64,000 nucleotides of DNA from Kutzneria buriramensis (GCF_003387475.1 NZ_QUNO01000013.1:124001-188000); one strand, 5' to 3'; numbered from the stretch's first letter, positions 39,868 through 49,582 are shown. Notes: generated by a model from the sequence alone, not told the origin. Made by a program: numbers and translations.

Positions 39868-41450
39868 ACCAGGCGGTGGGCGGCGTTGATCACGGCCTGG
39901 TAGCCGCCGCCGGCCCAGCCGTCACGGGCCAGCGCGGCCCGTGCGGCATTGCTGCCGGGACCTCCGTGCACGGCCCCGCCGGGATGGGCCGAGGCGCTGG
40001 CGAGGAACAGCCGCTGCACGGGCGTGTCGGCGCGGGCCAGGCCGGGCACGGGTCGTAGGAACAGCTCCTGGTGCATCGCCGCGGTGCCGCCGCTGATCGC
40101 GCCGTCGACCAGGCTCGGATCGTGGTCGTGCAGATCGTCCGGGCCCTGGATGGCGCGGCCGACCACGAGTCCGCCGAAGCCCGGGGCATGGCGTTCGACG
40201 ACCCGCTCGATCCGGTCGGCGGCCCGCGCCAGTTTCGCCTTGTCCCAGCGCTGACGGTGCGGCACGTGCGTGTACGCCCACACGGTTTCGGTGCCGCCCG
40301 GTGAGCGCGACGGGTCGGCGGCGGCCATCTGCCCCAGCAGCAGGAACGGGTCGCGTGGCGTGCGCCCACGGGCGAGGTCGAGGGTGAACGCCGACAGCCC
40401 GTCCATGTCGGCGCTGATGTGCACGGTGCCCGCGCCACGGACCTGCTCCGCCGTCCACGGCACCGGACCGGACAGCGCCCAGTCCACCTTGATCGTCGCG
40501 GGATCCCAGTGGAAGCGGCCCAGGTCGTCGACGAGCCGCGCCGGTAGGTGGTCGGCGCCGACCAGGTCCAGGTACAGCGCCGGCGCCGGCACGTCGGCCA
40601 GCACGGCGCGGCGCGCCCGCACCGGTTGTCCCTCGGTGTCGCGTACGCCCACGGCCCGGCCGCCGGCGATGAGGATCCGGTCCACGCGGCGGCCGCACCG
40701 AAGTTCGCCGCCACGGTCCTTCAGCCGGCCGACGAGGGCCGCCGTGATCTGGCCGGCGCCGCCTTCCGGCACCGGAAAGCCCACGTCCTGGGCCAGCATC
40801 GCCAGCAGCCAGCCGAACACGCCGCTACCGGCGTTGTCCACGCCGACGTCGGCGTGCATGGCGTTGCCGGCCACCAGCAGGCGCGCACCCTCCCCCTCGA
40901 ACCACTCGTCGGTGAACGTCCGCGCCGACAACGCCACCATGCGCGCCAGGCGCAGCGCCTCGGCCGTGCCGACCCTGCGCAGCAGGCGTGCACCCGCACG
41001 GACCGGCGGGAACGGCCGGAACAGGGCGTCCAGGAACGGATCCCGCAGCCGCATCCACTGGTCGTACATGCGACGCCAGGCCGCGCCGTCGTGGCGGGCG
41101 AACGCCGACACCGACCGTGCCGTGCGGTCGATGTCACGGGACAGCACCACGCTGCGATCGTCCGGCAGGACGTGCGCGAGGACGTCCGGTGCGTGCCGCC
41201 AGGTCAGGCCGTAGCGGGGAAGGTCCAGGTCGGCGAAGACCGGCGAGGCCGCCGACATCGGGAAGAAGGCGCTGCACAGATCGCTGCGGTAGCCCGGCGC
41301 GGCGATCTCCGCCGTGCGGACCGCGCCGCCGGGCTGCTCGGCCGCCTCCAGCACGAGGACCTGCCACCCCGCGTCGGCCAGCAGGTTCGCCGCCACCAGC
41401 CCGTTGTGACCGGCGCCGACTACCACGGCGTCCGCGCACTCCTCCGTCAT
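39858..41450 (-). CDS. Phytoene-desaturase-like FAD/NAD(P)-dependent oxidoreductase
   Basis: A 530-residue flavoprotein of the CrtI/PYROXD2 type. The dinucleotide motif VVVGAGHNGLVAANLLADAG and EAAEQPGGAVRTAEIAAPGY are at the N-terminus; GGAGQITAALVGRLKDRGGEL and the C-terminal SASAHPGGAVHGGPGSNAARA are family hallmarks. Substrates could be carotenoid-like or other polyenes, but no phytoene synthase or other crt gene is here. ATG 41450 is preceded by only a weak ribosome binding site. Confidence 0.88.
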   Translation of the reverse strand: MTEECADAVVVGAGHNGLVAANLLADAGWQVLVLEAAEQPGGAVRTAEIAAPGYRSDLCSAFFPMSAASPVFADLDLPRYGLTWRHAPDVLAHVLPDDRSVVLSRDIDRTARSVSAFARHDGAAWRRMYDQWMRLRDPFLDALFRPFPPVRAGARLLRRVGTAEALRLARMVALSARTFTDEWFEGEGARLLVAGNAMHADVGVDNAGSGVFGWLLAMLAQDVGFPVPEGGAGQITAALVGRLKDRGGELRCGRRVDRILIAGGRAVGVRDTEGQPVRARRAVLADVPAPALYLDLVGADHLPARLVDDLGRFHWDPATIKVDWALSGPVPWTAEQVRGAGTVHISADMDGLSAFTLDLARGRTPRDPFLLLGQMAAADPSRSPGGTETVWAYTHVPHRQRWDKAKLARAADRIERVVERHAPGFGGLVVGRAIQGPDDLHDHDPSLVDGAISGGTAAMHQELFLRPVPGLARADTPVQRLFLASASAHPGGAVHGGPGSNAARAALARDGWAGGGYQAVINAAHRLVYG

Positions 41451-41643
41451 GGGCGCGGATTCCACCGCTTTCCCCGTTCGAAACAGCGTCAGGAGCGCCG
41501 GTCCGGCGGCCCCCACTCGGCCGACTGCTGCGCCGCGACCTCCTTCTCGCACCACCCACGGCCGCACCCCGGGTCCGCCGCCTTGTGACCAGCGGACGTA
41601 CAGCTCGCCGCCGGCGTCACCGTCCCGGCGGCGCTGAACCCTC

Positions 41644-41668
41644 GTTAGGACGCGGAATCGACGGGTAC
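41644..41668 (+). promoter_or_regulatory. SigB/SigF-like promoter of the epimerase gene
   Basis: GTTA (41644-41647), 15 nt, GGGTAC (41663-41668), 8 nt before GTG 41677. The -35 departs from the GNNT pattern in the last base. Confidence 0.45.
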
Positions 41669-41676
41669 TCGTCGCC

Positions 41677-42741
41677 GTGCGGATCGTGGTGACGGGAGCC
41701 AGCGGAAACGTGGGCACGGCCCTGCTGAGAGCTCTCCGGCGCGACGGGTACTGGCAGGTCACGGGGGTCGCGCGGCACCTGCCGGACCGGTCGCGGCCAC
41801 CGTACGACGTGGCCGAATGGGTGGCCTGCGACGTCGGCGAGCCCGAGGCGACCGACCGCCTGGCCGAGGTGTTCGCCGGGGCGAGCGCCGTGGTGCATCT
41901 GGTGTGGGCGATCCACCCGGCCCGCGACGATCCGCCCATGCAGCGGACGAACCTCGCCGGCAGTCGACACGTGCTCGCGGCGACGGCGTGGGCGGAGGTG
42001 CCGCACCTGGTGGCGGCCTCCTCGGTAGCGGCCTACGCGGCGCCGGATCGGTGGACGCGGGTGGCGGAGGACTGGCCGTGCGAAGGCATCCCGCACAGCG
42101 CCTACAGTCGAGGGAAGGTCACGTTCGAGCGGATGTTGGACGAGTTCGCGGCGGGCCATCACGACCGGACGGTCGCGAGGGTCCGGCCGTGCGCGGTCCT
42201 CCAGCACGACGCCGGCGGCGAGTTCGCCCGCTGGCTGCTGAGCCCCCTGCTGCCGGAACGGGTCATCGGCCAGAGCTGGCTGCCGCTGCCGTGGTGGACG
42301 GACCTGCGCCTCCAGGTGGTGCACGCGCAGGACGTGGCGGCCGCGCTGCGGTCGATCCTCGTCCGCGGTGCGAGCGGGGCGTTCAACCTCGCCGCCGAGC
42401 CCGTGCTGTCCGGTGCGGACCTCGCGCGGCCGTTCGGCGGCGGCCCGCGGATTCCGGTGCCGCGTGCGGCCGGCTGCGCGCTCGCGGGCCTCACCTGGCG
42501 GCTGGGGCTCCAGCCGTTGCATCCGGGCTGGCTGGCCCTGGCCGACAAGGCCGCGCTGGTGCAGACCGACCGGGCCCGCCGCGTGCTGGGTTGGCGTCCC
42601 GAGCGGGACGCGCGCGAGGTGCTGGACGAGATGGCCGCCGGCCTGCGGGCGGGCGCCGGCACGGGCAGCCACCCGCTGCGCCCGCTGGCCCGTGCCGGGC
42701 GGCTGGGCCTGGGCCGGCCCACCCACCAGTCACAGGCGTGA
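41677..42741 (+). CDS. NAD-dependent epimerase/dehydratase
   Basis: A 354-residue extended SDR. MRIVVTGASGNVGTALLRAL binds NAD(P), VVHLVWAIHPARDD and NLAGSRHVLAAT follow the family, and the catalytic Tyr/Lys are in SAYSRGKVTFE, with Ser in AASSVAAYAAP. The last 40 residues are an extra tail not needed for catalysis. Substrate (nucleotide sugar or other) unknown. No ribosome binding site precedes the GTG, consistent with a near-leaderless message from the GGGTAC promoter. Confidence 0.88.
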   Translation: MRIVVTGASGNVGTALLRALRRDGYWQVTGVARHLPDRSRPPYDVAEWVACDVGEPEATDRLAEVFAGASAVVHLVWAIHPARDDPPMQRTNLAGSRHVLAATAWAEVPHLVAASSVAAYAAPDRWTRVAEDWPCEGIPHSAYSRGKVTFERMLDEFAAGHHDRTVARVRPCAVLQHDAGGEFARWLLSPLLPERVIGQSWLPLPWWTDLRLQVVHAQDVAAALRSILVRGASGAFNLAAEPVLSGADLARPFGGGPRIPVPRAAGCALAGLTWRLGLQPLHPGWLALADKAALVQTDRARRVLGWRPERDAREVLDEMAAGLRAGAGTGSHPLRPLARAGRLGLGRPTHQSQA

Positions 42742-42789
42742 TTTCCGTCCTTTTCGGTTTCAACGGCCTTGCCGAGGGCAGCCGTTGCC

Positions 42790-43902
42790 ATGACAAGGAC
42801 CCAGGACCCGCTCGGTGAGCTGTCGGCGCAGGGAGTCTCGGTCTGGCTCGACGACCTCTCCCGCGAGCTGCTCGCCGGCGGGCGGCTGGCCGCGCTGATC
42901 GCCGACCGGCACGTCGTCGGCGTCACCACCAACCCGACGATCTTCGCCTCCGCGCTGTCCCACGGCGAACGCTACGACGAGCAGCTCCGGGGGCTCGCCG
43001 CCCGCGGCGTCGGCGTGGACGAGGCGGTGTTCGCGATCACCACCGAGGACGTGCGGGACGCGTGCGACGTGTTCGCCGATGTCCACCGGCGCACCGACGG
43101 CCGCGACGGCCGGGTGTCGATCGAGGTCGATCCCCGGCTGGCGCGGGACACCGCCGCGACCGTCGAGATGGCCGGCAGCCTGTGGCAGGCGGTCGGTCGG
43201 GAGAACCTGTTCGTCAAGATCCCGGCGACCGTCGAGGGCCTGCCGGCGATCACCGCGGCGACAGCGGCGGGCATCAGCGTCAACGTGACGCTGATCTTCT
43301 CCGTGGACCGCTATCTCGCGGTGGCCGAGGCGTATCTGACGGGCCTGGAGCGAGCCCGCGAGGCCGGCATCGATCTGGCCGGGATCCGTTCCGTGGCCTC
43401 GTTCTTCGTCTCCCGGGTGGACACGGAGGTGGATGCCCGGCTGGACAAGTTGAGTGATCCTCACGTGGCGGAGCTGCGCGGCCGGGCCGCCGTCGCGAAC
43501 GCGCGGGTGGCGTATCAGGCCTACGAGGGGCTGCTCACCTCCGAGCGCTGGCAGCGCCTCGCCGGCTTCGGCGCGAATCCGCAGCGGCCGCTGTGGGCGT
43601 CCACCGGCGTCAAGGATCCCGCTTACCCCGACACCATGTACGTCACCGAGCTCGTCGCCCCGGACACCGTGAACACGATGCCCGGCGCCACGCTGGAGGC
43701 CTTCGCCGACCACGGCTACGTCGTCGGCGACACGATCCGCCCGCGCTACGCGGAGGCTCGGTACGTGTTGAGCCAACTGATGGGCTGCGGCGTAGATCTC
43801 GACGAGGTGGCCGTCCAACTCGAGCGGGAGGGGCTGCACAAATTCGAGCAGAGCTGGCGGCAGCTGGGCGACACGGTGAGCGGCGCGCTCCAACCGGCGT
43901 GA
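42790..43902 (+). CDS. tal: Transaldolase
   Basis: A 370-residue transaldolase of the long actinobacterial type. [16 protein letters not shown] and [14 protein letters not shown] open the barrel; the Schiff-base Lys is in [16 protein letters not shown], and [19 protein letters not shown] and [18 protein letters not shown] are typical. It links glycolysis and the pentose phosphate pathway. It is separated from the tkt-zwf genes with which tal is usually grouped, so it may be a second, stress-linked copy. ATG 42790 gives the usual N-terminus. The hydrolase gene follows without a gap. Confidence 0.93.
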   Translation: MTRTQDPLGELSAQGVSVWLDDLSRELLAGGRLAALIADRHVVGVTTNPTIFASALSHGERYDEQLRGLAARGVGVDEAVFAITTEDVRDACDVFADVHRRTDGRDGRVSIEVDPRLARDTAATVEMAGSLWQAVGRENLFVKIPATVEGLPAITAATAAGISVNVTLIFSVDRYLAVAEAYLTGLERAREAGIDLAGIRSVASFFVSRVDTEVDARLDKLSDPHVAELRGRAAVANARVAYQAYEGLLTSERWQRLAGFGANPQRPLWASTGVKDPAYPDTMYVTELVAPDTVNTMPGATLEAFADHGYVVGDTIRPRYAEARYVLSQLMGCGVDLDEVAVQLEREGLHKFEQSWRQLGDTVSGALQPA

Positions 43903-43913
43903 GCGAGGGTGAC

Positions 43914-44681
43914 ATGGAAGTCAGCAGACTCGTCGAGACGGCGCGATGCGTTGCGCGCGAACACATCCTCGTGGCCATGCTGGGCGTGCCGACACTGCTG
44001 AGGCACCCCGTCTGGCACACGCCCGACCCCGACCTGGGCGGCGGGCAGGGCGTGGTCCTGGTGCCGGGCTTCGGGGCTGCCGACGTCAGCCTGGCGTTGA
44101 CCGGAAAGTGGCTGGCCGCGCGGGGTTTCCGGCCCGCGCCGGCTCGAATCGGCCTCGACATCGGCTGCACGTCGACGCTGGTCGAGCGAATCGAGCGCCG
44201 GCTGGAGGCGCACGCCGAGGCGACCGGCCGCAAGGTCGTCCTGCTGGGACACAGCCGCGGCGGCGCGTTGGCCCGACTCGCCGCCGCCCGCCGTCCGGAT
44301 CTGGTACAGGGTTTGGTGATGCTGGCCAGCCCCGTCCTGGACCTGCTCGGCGCGCGACTCGGCGTCATCCCGATGGCACGCATGCTCACACGCCTGTCCG
44401 CACTCGGCTTCGCCGGTTTGATCGACGACGACTGCTTCCACGGCGACTGCTACACGGTCAACACCCGCGCGCTCCGCGCCGAGCTGCCGCCGTCGGTGCC
44501 GGCCGTCGCCTTCTACTCGCGCCACGACGCCATCGCGCCGTGGCGGCTGTGCCTCGACCCGTACGCCACCTGCGTCGAGGTCGGCAGCACGCACACCGGC
44601 ATGCCGTTCGACCCGCACGTCTACGCGGCGCTGGCGCCCACGCTCGCCGCCTGGGCCACCCGAGAAGTCATGGCCGCATAA
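43914..44681 (+). CDS. Alpha/beta hydrolase (lipase-like)
   Basis: A 255-residue alpha/beta hydrolase. GQGVVLVPGFGAADVSL gives the oxyanion strand, KVVLLGHSRGGALARLAA the nucleophile elbow (GHSRG), AVAFYSRHDAIAPW the acid region, and VGSTHTGMPFDPHVY the His. This layout fits triacylglycerol lipase/esterase-like proteins. GAGGG lies 4 nt before ATG 43914; GTG 43899, overlapping the transaldolase stop, is an alternative start. Cotranscription with tal is likely. Substrate unknown. Confidence 0.85.
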   Translation: MEVSRLVETARCVAREHILVAMLGVPTLLRHPVWHTPDPDLGGGQGVVLVPGFGAADVSLALTGKWLAARGFRPAPARIGLDIGCTSTLVERIERRLEAHAEATGRKVVLLGHSRGGALARLAAARRPDLVQGLVMLASPVLDLLGARLGVIPMARMLTRLSALGFAGLIDDDCFHGDCYTVNTRALRAELPPSVPAVAFYSRHDAIAPWRLCLDPYATCVEVGSTHTGMPFDPHVYAALAPTLAAWATREVMAA

Positions 44682-44752
44682 GTAGTTCTGCGCTGGTGCC
44701 CCACCCCGCTCCCGCCGAACCTTGTGCTGGGAACGGAGAAGGGGGATCCACC

Positions 44753-45178
44753 ATGCGGCCGTGGCTCATTCTGCTGATCACCGTCGCGGCCGTGGGCGCC
44801 TGGTGGGAACTTCGCAGCATTGCCGGCGGGTGGGCGACGTTCGCCTTCGTCTACAGCGGCGCGGCCCTGATACTGCTGGCTCCGGTGGTGGTGGCGTTGA
44901 TGTTGCTGCATAGGCGTTGGCTCGGCCGTTGGACCTCGACCTGGTTCATCGTGCAGGCCGTCGCGCTGGTGCTCGTCGGCCTGCTGTTCCCCGACGCGGG
45001 CGACACCGATCCGACGGCGCCGGTCGCCGTGCTGTCGGGTTCCCAGTCCATCACGCCGGGCCTGTACGGGATGCTGGCGTTCGTCTCGGCCGGGCTGGGA
45101 CTGCTCTGGTTGCTGCTCATCCCCGTGACTGCCTTGTGCGCGTGGAAGATCGAGCGCGCCCCGGCGCCGGTCGAGTAG
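44753..45178 (+). CDS. Small four-helix membrane protein
   Basis: A 141-residue protein with hydrophobic segments near residues 4-20, 28-52, 62-78 and 104-130. No motif identifies a family. GGGGGA lies 6 nt before the ATG, a strong ribosome binding site. It follows the hydrolase gene by 71 bp and converges with the TIGR03086-like gene. Confidence 0.7.
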   Translation: MRPWLILLITVAAVGAWWELRSIAGGWATFAFVYSGAALILLAPVVVALMLLHRRWLGRWTSTWFIVQAVALVLVGLLFPDAGDTDPTAPVAVLSGSQSITPGLYGMLAFVSAGLGLLWLLLIPVTALCAWKIERAPAPVE

Positions 45179-45182
45179 CGGG

Positions 45183-45770
45183 TCACACGGCGTCGGGCCA
45201 CTCCGGCGAGCGCCCCAACGCGGTGAGGATCCGGCGCAGCGGGTCCGCGTCGCTCGTGGCCAGCGCGGGCGCGAAGGCCGCGCCCGGCGCGAGCCGGTTG
45301 TCCCCGTTCGGCACCGCGAGCGCGATCCGCAGCGCCGGTTCGGCGACTTCCGGGGCCAGTTCGTAGTCGAGTCCGAGCGAGCGGGCCACGTCCCAGCCGT
45401 GCACCACGTAGTCGATCAGGTGGAAGCCGATCGCCTGGGCAGCGGGGAAATGCGGCACGGGTTGGAACTCCGGCAGCTCGAACTCCGGCACTTCCGACTC
45501 GGCGAAGGCGGCGAGGACGTCCTTGGCGGCGACGGCGTAGTCGTCCGGGCCGGCCGGTCGGACCTCCCACGCCGCGTGATCACCGCCATGCCCCCGGCCC
45601 GCCGCGGCGAAGCCGCGGTGCTGGGCGGTCATGTGGGCGAGCAGGTCGGCGAGCGTCCACTCGGCGCAGGGCGTCGGTCGGCCCAGGTCATCGGCCTGGA
45701 CCTGGGAAACGATGGCAACGCTGGCGTCGACGACGACCCGGTGGGCGGCCAGCAGTTCATTAATAAGCAC
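45183..45770 (-). CDS. TIGR03086-like DinB-fold metal-binding protein
   Basis: A 195-residue helical-bundle protein. DDLGRPTPCAEWTLADLLAHMTAQHRGF carries the first metal His and the typical CxxW segment; AIGFHLIDYVVHGWDVARSLG has the second His pair. These proteins are distant relatives of mycothiol-dependent isomerases; functions are mostly unknown. The GTG at 45770 lies inside the MarR-type inverted repeat, so repression would block its transcription directly. Confidence 0.85.
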   Translation of the reverse strand: MLINELLAAHRVVVDASVAIVSQVQADDLGRPTPCAEWTLADLLAHMTAQHRGFAAAGRGHGGDHAAWEVRPAGPDDYAVAAKDVLAAFAESEVPEFELPEFQPVPHFPAAQAIGFHLIDYVVHGWDVARSLGLDYELAPEVAEPALRIALAVPNGDNRLAPGAAFAPALATSDADPLRRILTALGRSPEWPDAV

Positions 45771-45777
45771 ATGCTTA
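45764..45777. promoter_or_regulatory. MarR-type operator candidate
   Basis: TAAGCA-CA-TGCTTA, a perfect inverted repeat across the start of the TIGR03086-like gene and 39 nt before the MarR start. Likely bound by the MarR protein (inference). Confidence 0.6.
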
Positions 45778-45816
45778 CGATACGCAGGTGCACACTATTT
45801 CGTCAAGCTCGGTATC

Positions 45817-46242
45817 ATGCCGATCATGGATGGCGGGCGGCAGGATCTCGCGGCGATGATCGCGCCGCTGCAACGCGCGCTGATCGCCGCCGAGCTGCCG
45901 GTGCTGCGGGCGCACGGGCTGAGCATGTGGGGCTATGTCGTGCTCAACGCCCTGGACGGCGAGCCCGTGCGCACCCAGACCGCGCTCGCCGAGTTCATCG
46001 GCGCCGACAAGAGCCGCATCATCGGCGTGCTGGACGAGCTGGAGGACAACGGCCTGCTCGACCGCACCCGCGACCCCGCGGACCGACGCGCGCGATTCGT
46101 CGCCATCACCGACGAGGGCCGCTCGAAGCGCCGCGCCGTGCAGGCCGACATCCAACGGACCGAGGACGACCTGCTGGCCAAACTCCCTCCCGCCGACCGG
46201 GAGGCGTTCCTGCGGGCACTGGCGACGCTCTCCGGCGGGTGA
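45817..46242 (+). CDS. MarR-family transcriptional regulator
   Basis: A 141-residue winged-helix regulator: WGYVVLNALDGEPVRTQTALAEFIGADKSRIIGVLDELEDNGLL and the wing DRTRDPADRRARFVAITDEG. It forms a dimer and probably represses itself and the divergent metal-binding protein gene through the inverted repeat at 45764. ATG 45817 or 45826 could start it; neither has a clear ribosome binding site. Confidence 0.9.
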   Translation: MPIMDGGRQDLAAMIAPLQRALIAAELPVLRAHGLSMWGYVVLNALDGEPVRTQTALAEFIGADKSRIIGVLDELEDNGLLDRTRDPADRRARFVAITDEGRSKRRAVQADIQRTEDDLLAKLPPADREAFLRALATLSGG

Positions 46243-46288
46243 GAAATCCCGGTTGTGCCCGGGCGACGATCGGGAACAATCCTCCCCC

Positions 46289-49200
46289 ATGGATCTGGAG
46301 GAGTTGTCGGCACGGCTCGACGCGTTGGACTATCCGGCGCGCCAGCGAGTTCTCGCCGACACCGCGCGTTCGCTGGCCGGGTCGCCGGCGCTGACCGCGC
46401 TGCTGGCGGAACTGGACGCCCAGCCCGGCGTCGCCCGCATGTGGGCGATCACGATGGCGATCGTCGCCGGCGACCAGACCTATGTACGCGGCTGCCTGAC
46501 CTCACCGGACATGGCAGTGGCCGGCGTGGCGCTGAACCACTGCGTTCGGCGGGGCCTGCACCTCGACGTGATCGCGGAGGCGTTGCCGACCGCGCCGATG
46601 GCGTGGCGGACGGCGTTCTATCGGGCGCTGCGCGGCAGCAAGAGCCTCGCGTGGGGGGACAGCGTGCTGTCGTCGGTGCGCGAGCGGTTCGGCGATCACG
46701 AGGCAGCGGCCGTGCTCCCGGCCTGCGACACGGAGACGGTCGCGGCGCTGCTGCCCGAGCTGGACTTCGCGGTGCCGAACATGGAGGCGCTCGCCCTCCG
46801 TCACCCGACCGTGGTGCTGGATCACCTGCGGCGCCGGCTGACCGAGGCCGGCGAGACCGAACGCGCCGACGTGTGGACGCGATACGGCGCGGCCGTCCGC
46901 AGTCTGCTCCGGCACGACGTCGGGCAGGTCCTCGAACTGCTGGAGCAGCGGGGCCCGGTGACCGGGCTGCCGCCGGGGGCCGGCCGCTGGCTGGTCATGC
47001 TGGCCAAGGCCGAGCCGGAGCGGGCGGCGGCGATCCTCGGCGACCCCGGTCGGCGCATCCGGTTCGACCCCAGCCGAGGCCTGTGCCAGGCGTTGCGGCA
47101 GGCGTCGGACACGGCCCTGGCGGCGCTGGTGCGGGCGGCGATCGGCGACGTCCGCCTGACGACGCTGCTGCGCCGGTTCCCGCCGTCCCAGCGGGCGGAG
47201 CTGCTGGACGGCGCGTTGGGCGGCCGCGACATCGTCGCCGCCGGACTGCCCGTCTCGGTGCTGGATCTCCTGCCGTGGCCGGCGCGGCACGCCCACGCCC
47301 GCCGGCTGCTGACCACCCGGCGGGTGGCGGACGACCCCCAGCTCCTGCTGGAGGTCACCGCCAGGCTGCCGTGGGCGGAGGCCGAACCGGTGCTGCGAGC
47401 GCGGACGGCTCGCCCGGTCGCCGCCGAACGCGAGCACGCGTACCCGCTGCTGATCGGCGCGGCGGCGGCCACCCGTGATCCGGCCACGGTCGGGCGGGCG
47501 TTGGCGTCGCTGACCCGGCTGCCCAATGAACAGGATCCGGTCCGCCGCACGGCGATGCAGGCGATCGCCGCCATCCCGTTGTGGCTGCTCGCCGCGTCCG
47601 ACCTGCCGCAACTGGAGAAGATCGCCACCGACGCCCTCGATGCCCGTGACACGTCCTGGATCACCCGCCGGGCGGTGGAATCCGTGGCCATGGGCCTGGT
47701 CCGGCACGGCGCGGTGACCACCGACTCCGCGGTGGTCGACTGCGGCCTGCGGATCCTTGAGCTGGCCGGCGGCCACAACCGCACGCTCAACCTGCGCGAC
47801 CTGAACCGGAACCTGCCGCGCGGCGCGGAACACGCCGTGTTCGAGGTGTTGCGGCCGCGGATCGCCGCCGACGCGCGGGTGGACCGCCACGACCTCGCGC
47901 TGGCTCTCGCCCAGGGCCTGCACCGGCGCGCCTGGGCCATGCCGGACCTTCAGGACTACCTCGCCGCGGCCGTCACCGCGGCGGCGGACCACACGGTCCG
48001 ACAGGCGATCGACCTCTGGCTGGCGCCGCCGGCGACCCGGTCCGAACGGGTCGAGGCGGTGTTCGACCGTGACCCGTCGACGATCACCGTGCACTCGGTG
48101 TCGAACGCGATCAGCGGCCGCCGCACCGACCTGCTGGACCGGGTGCTGGGCCGGCCGCTGCACGGCCGATTCGTCAATCGCGGCGTGCAGCTCGTGCCGA
48201 TCTTCCCCGGCTCGTTGCGGAACTGGCTGCCCCGCCAGACAGCGCTGTACGCCACGCTGCTGGCCGACCTGGCCACCGCGCCGGGAAAGTCGGTCTGGGA
48301 GCGGACCGCCGCCGTGCGGCGGCTGGGCAGCCTGCCCGGCGTCGGTGCCGATGCCGTGCGGCCGTTCCTCGCCGACGGCGAGGTGGCGGTGGTCGAGACC
48401 GCCCTGGCCGCGCTGGCCTGGACCGATCGGCCCGACCGGGTGCTGGGCGAGTTGCTCGGCTACGCCGACACCGATCGGGCCCGGGTCGCCGTGTACGCGG
48501 CGACTCGCTGCGCTCGCTCCGTCGCGCCGGCGGCGTTGCTGGCCGCGCTGCGGCCGGTGCTCGCCGGCCGGAAGGTGACTTCCCGCAAGGAAGCCGTGCG
48601 GCTGGTCGCCGAGCACCGGGTGCCGGGCGCGGTGGACGAGTTGACGGCGTTGTGGGCCGACCCCGACCTGCACCGCGACGTCCGGCGCGGCATCGTGTCG
48701 GCGGCCCGTTGGCTGCTGGACGACAGTCGCATGTGGACGGTGCTGGCGGACGCCGCCACGGCGGAACCCGCAGTTGCCGCCGCGCTGACCGACGCCCGGA
48801 CCTTCACTGTCGCGGAGCCGTACCGGGCCCGGTACGGCGTACTGGTCCGGACTGTCGCCGGTCACCCCGATCCCGATACGGCCAGGGCGGGGTTGACCGC
48901 GTGGCCGGCGTGGGCGGCCTGGGATCGCGACGGCGCGGCGTCGCTGGTGACAGTGAGCTGCGACCTGGACAGCACCGCCACCTGGCGGGTGGCGGTCGAC
49001 GGGCTGATCACCATCTCCGCGCTCACCGGTGACGCGGCGCCGCTGCGGGCAGTGGCCACGACGTTGGCCGGCGTGGACGACGTGGCGGGTCCGGATCGGG
49101 ATCTGCCCGCTCACCAGCGTCTGCGCTACGTCGCGGAGAGCCTCGTATCACGCGTCGGCATGTCAGGTGAGGCACTTCGCCTTGTCACACAGGCGTTGTC

Positions 49201-49582
49201 CGAGGTGCTGGTCGGTTTCGCCGATCACCGTGCGGACGGGCTCGCACTCGCCGTGGCCGCGCTGCCCCGGCGGGGCGACTTGTTGCCCGCGCTGCGCGGG
49301 ATCGCCGCCGTCGCGGATCGGCCGGTGTTGGCGTGGCGGGTCACGGATCGGTTGGCGGGCTGGCTGGCCGCACACGGCACGGAACGGCCGTCGTTGCTGG
49401 ACACGGCGCGTGATCTTTCTCCGACCGCCGCCGGCGCGCTGCTGGCCGTCGGCATCGCCGACAAGGCCGGGCCACGCGCGGGTTGGTCGGCGCCGTGGCG
49501 CGATCTCGTGCTGGCCCTGCGGGAGAACGCCGACCCCGATGTCCGCGAGCGCGCCTTGCGGATTGTCATGGCATCCGAATGA
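46289..49582 (+). CDS. Giant HEAT-repeat-like protein (1,097 residues)
   Basis: A 1,097-residue soluble protein with Ala/Leu/Arg-rich helical pairs along its length, such as VAVVETALAALAWTDRPDRVLGELLG and VTSRKEAVRLVAEHRVPGAVDELTAL, which look like HEAT or ARM-type solenoid repeats. No catalytic domain, membrane helix or signal is seen. It probably works as a scaffold. GTTG-N16-GGGAAC lies 11 nt before ATG 46289 and there is no ribosome binding site, so a leaderless transcript is possible. The last 17 bp overlap the convergent MerR gene. Confidence 0.75.
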   Translation: MDLEELSARLDALDYPARQRVLADTARSLAGSPALTALLAELDAQPGVARMWAITMAIVAGDQTYVRGCLTSPDMAVAGVALNHCVRRGLHLDVIAEALPTAPMAWRTAFYRALRGSKSLAWGDSVLSSVRERFGDHEAAAVLPACDTETVAALLPELDFAVPNMEALALRHPTVVLDHLRRRLTEAGETERADVWTRYGAAVRSLLRHDVGQVLELLEQRGPVTGLPPGAGRWLVMLAKAEPERAAAILGDPGRRIRFDPSRGLCQALRQASDTALAALVRAAIGDVRLTTLLRRFPPSQRAELLDGALGGRDIVAAGLPVSVLDLLPWPARHAHARRLLTTRRVADDPQLLLEVTARLPWAEAEPVLRARTARPVAAEREHAYPLLIGAAAATRDPATVGRALASLTRLPNEQDPVRRTAMQAIAAIPLWLLAASDLPQLEKIATDALDARDTSWITRRAVESVAMGLVRHGAVTTDSAVVDCGLRILELAGGHNRTLNLRDLNRNLPRGAEHAVFEVLRPRIAADARVDRHDLALALAQGLHRRAWAMPDLQDYLAAAVTAAADHTVRQAIDLWLAPPATRSERVEAVFDRDPSTITVHSVSNAISGRRTDLLDRVLGRPLHGRFVNRGVQLVPIFPGSLRNWLPRQTALYATLLADLATAPGKSVWERTAAVRRLGSLPGVGADAVRPFLADGEVAVVETALAALAWTDRPDRVLGELLGYADTDRARVAVYAATRCARSVAPAALLAALRPVLAGRKVTSRKEAVRLVAEHRVPGAVDELTALWADPDLHRDVRRGIVSAARWLLDDSRMWTVLADAATAEPAVAAALTDARTFTVAEPYRARYGVLVRTVAGHPDPDTARAGLTAWPAWAAWDRDGAASLVTVSCDLDSTATWRVAVDGLITISALTGDAAPLRAVATTLAGVDDVAGPDRDLPAHQRLRYVAESLVSRVGMSGEALRLVTQALSEVLVGFADHRADGLALAVAALPRRGDLLPALRGIAAVADRPVLAWRVTDRLAGWLAAHGTERPSLLDTARDLSPTAAGALLAVGIADKAGPRAGWSAPWRDLVLALRENADPDVRERALRIVMASE

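Noticed and set aside
39858-41450. Carotenoid cluster
   Set aside because: Only a CrtI-like oxidoreductase is present; no crtB, crtE or lycopene genes.
46502-49114. An 870-codon minus-strand frame opposite the HEAT gene
   Set aside because: Low-complexity Arg/Gln/His-rich sequence and no ribosome binding site; a shadow of the plus-strand gene.
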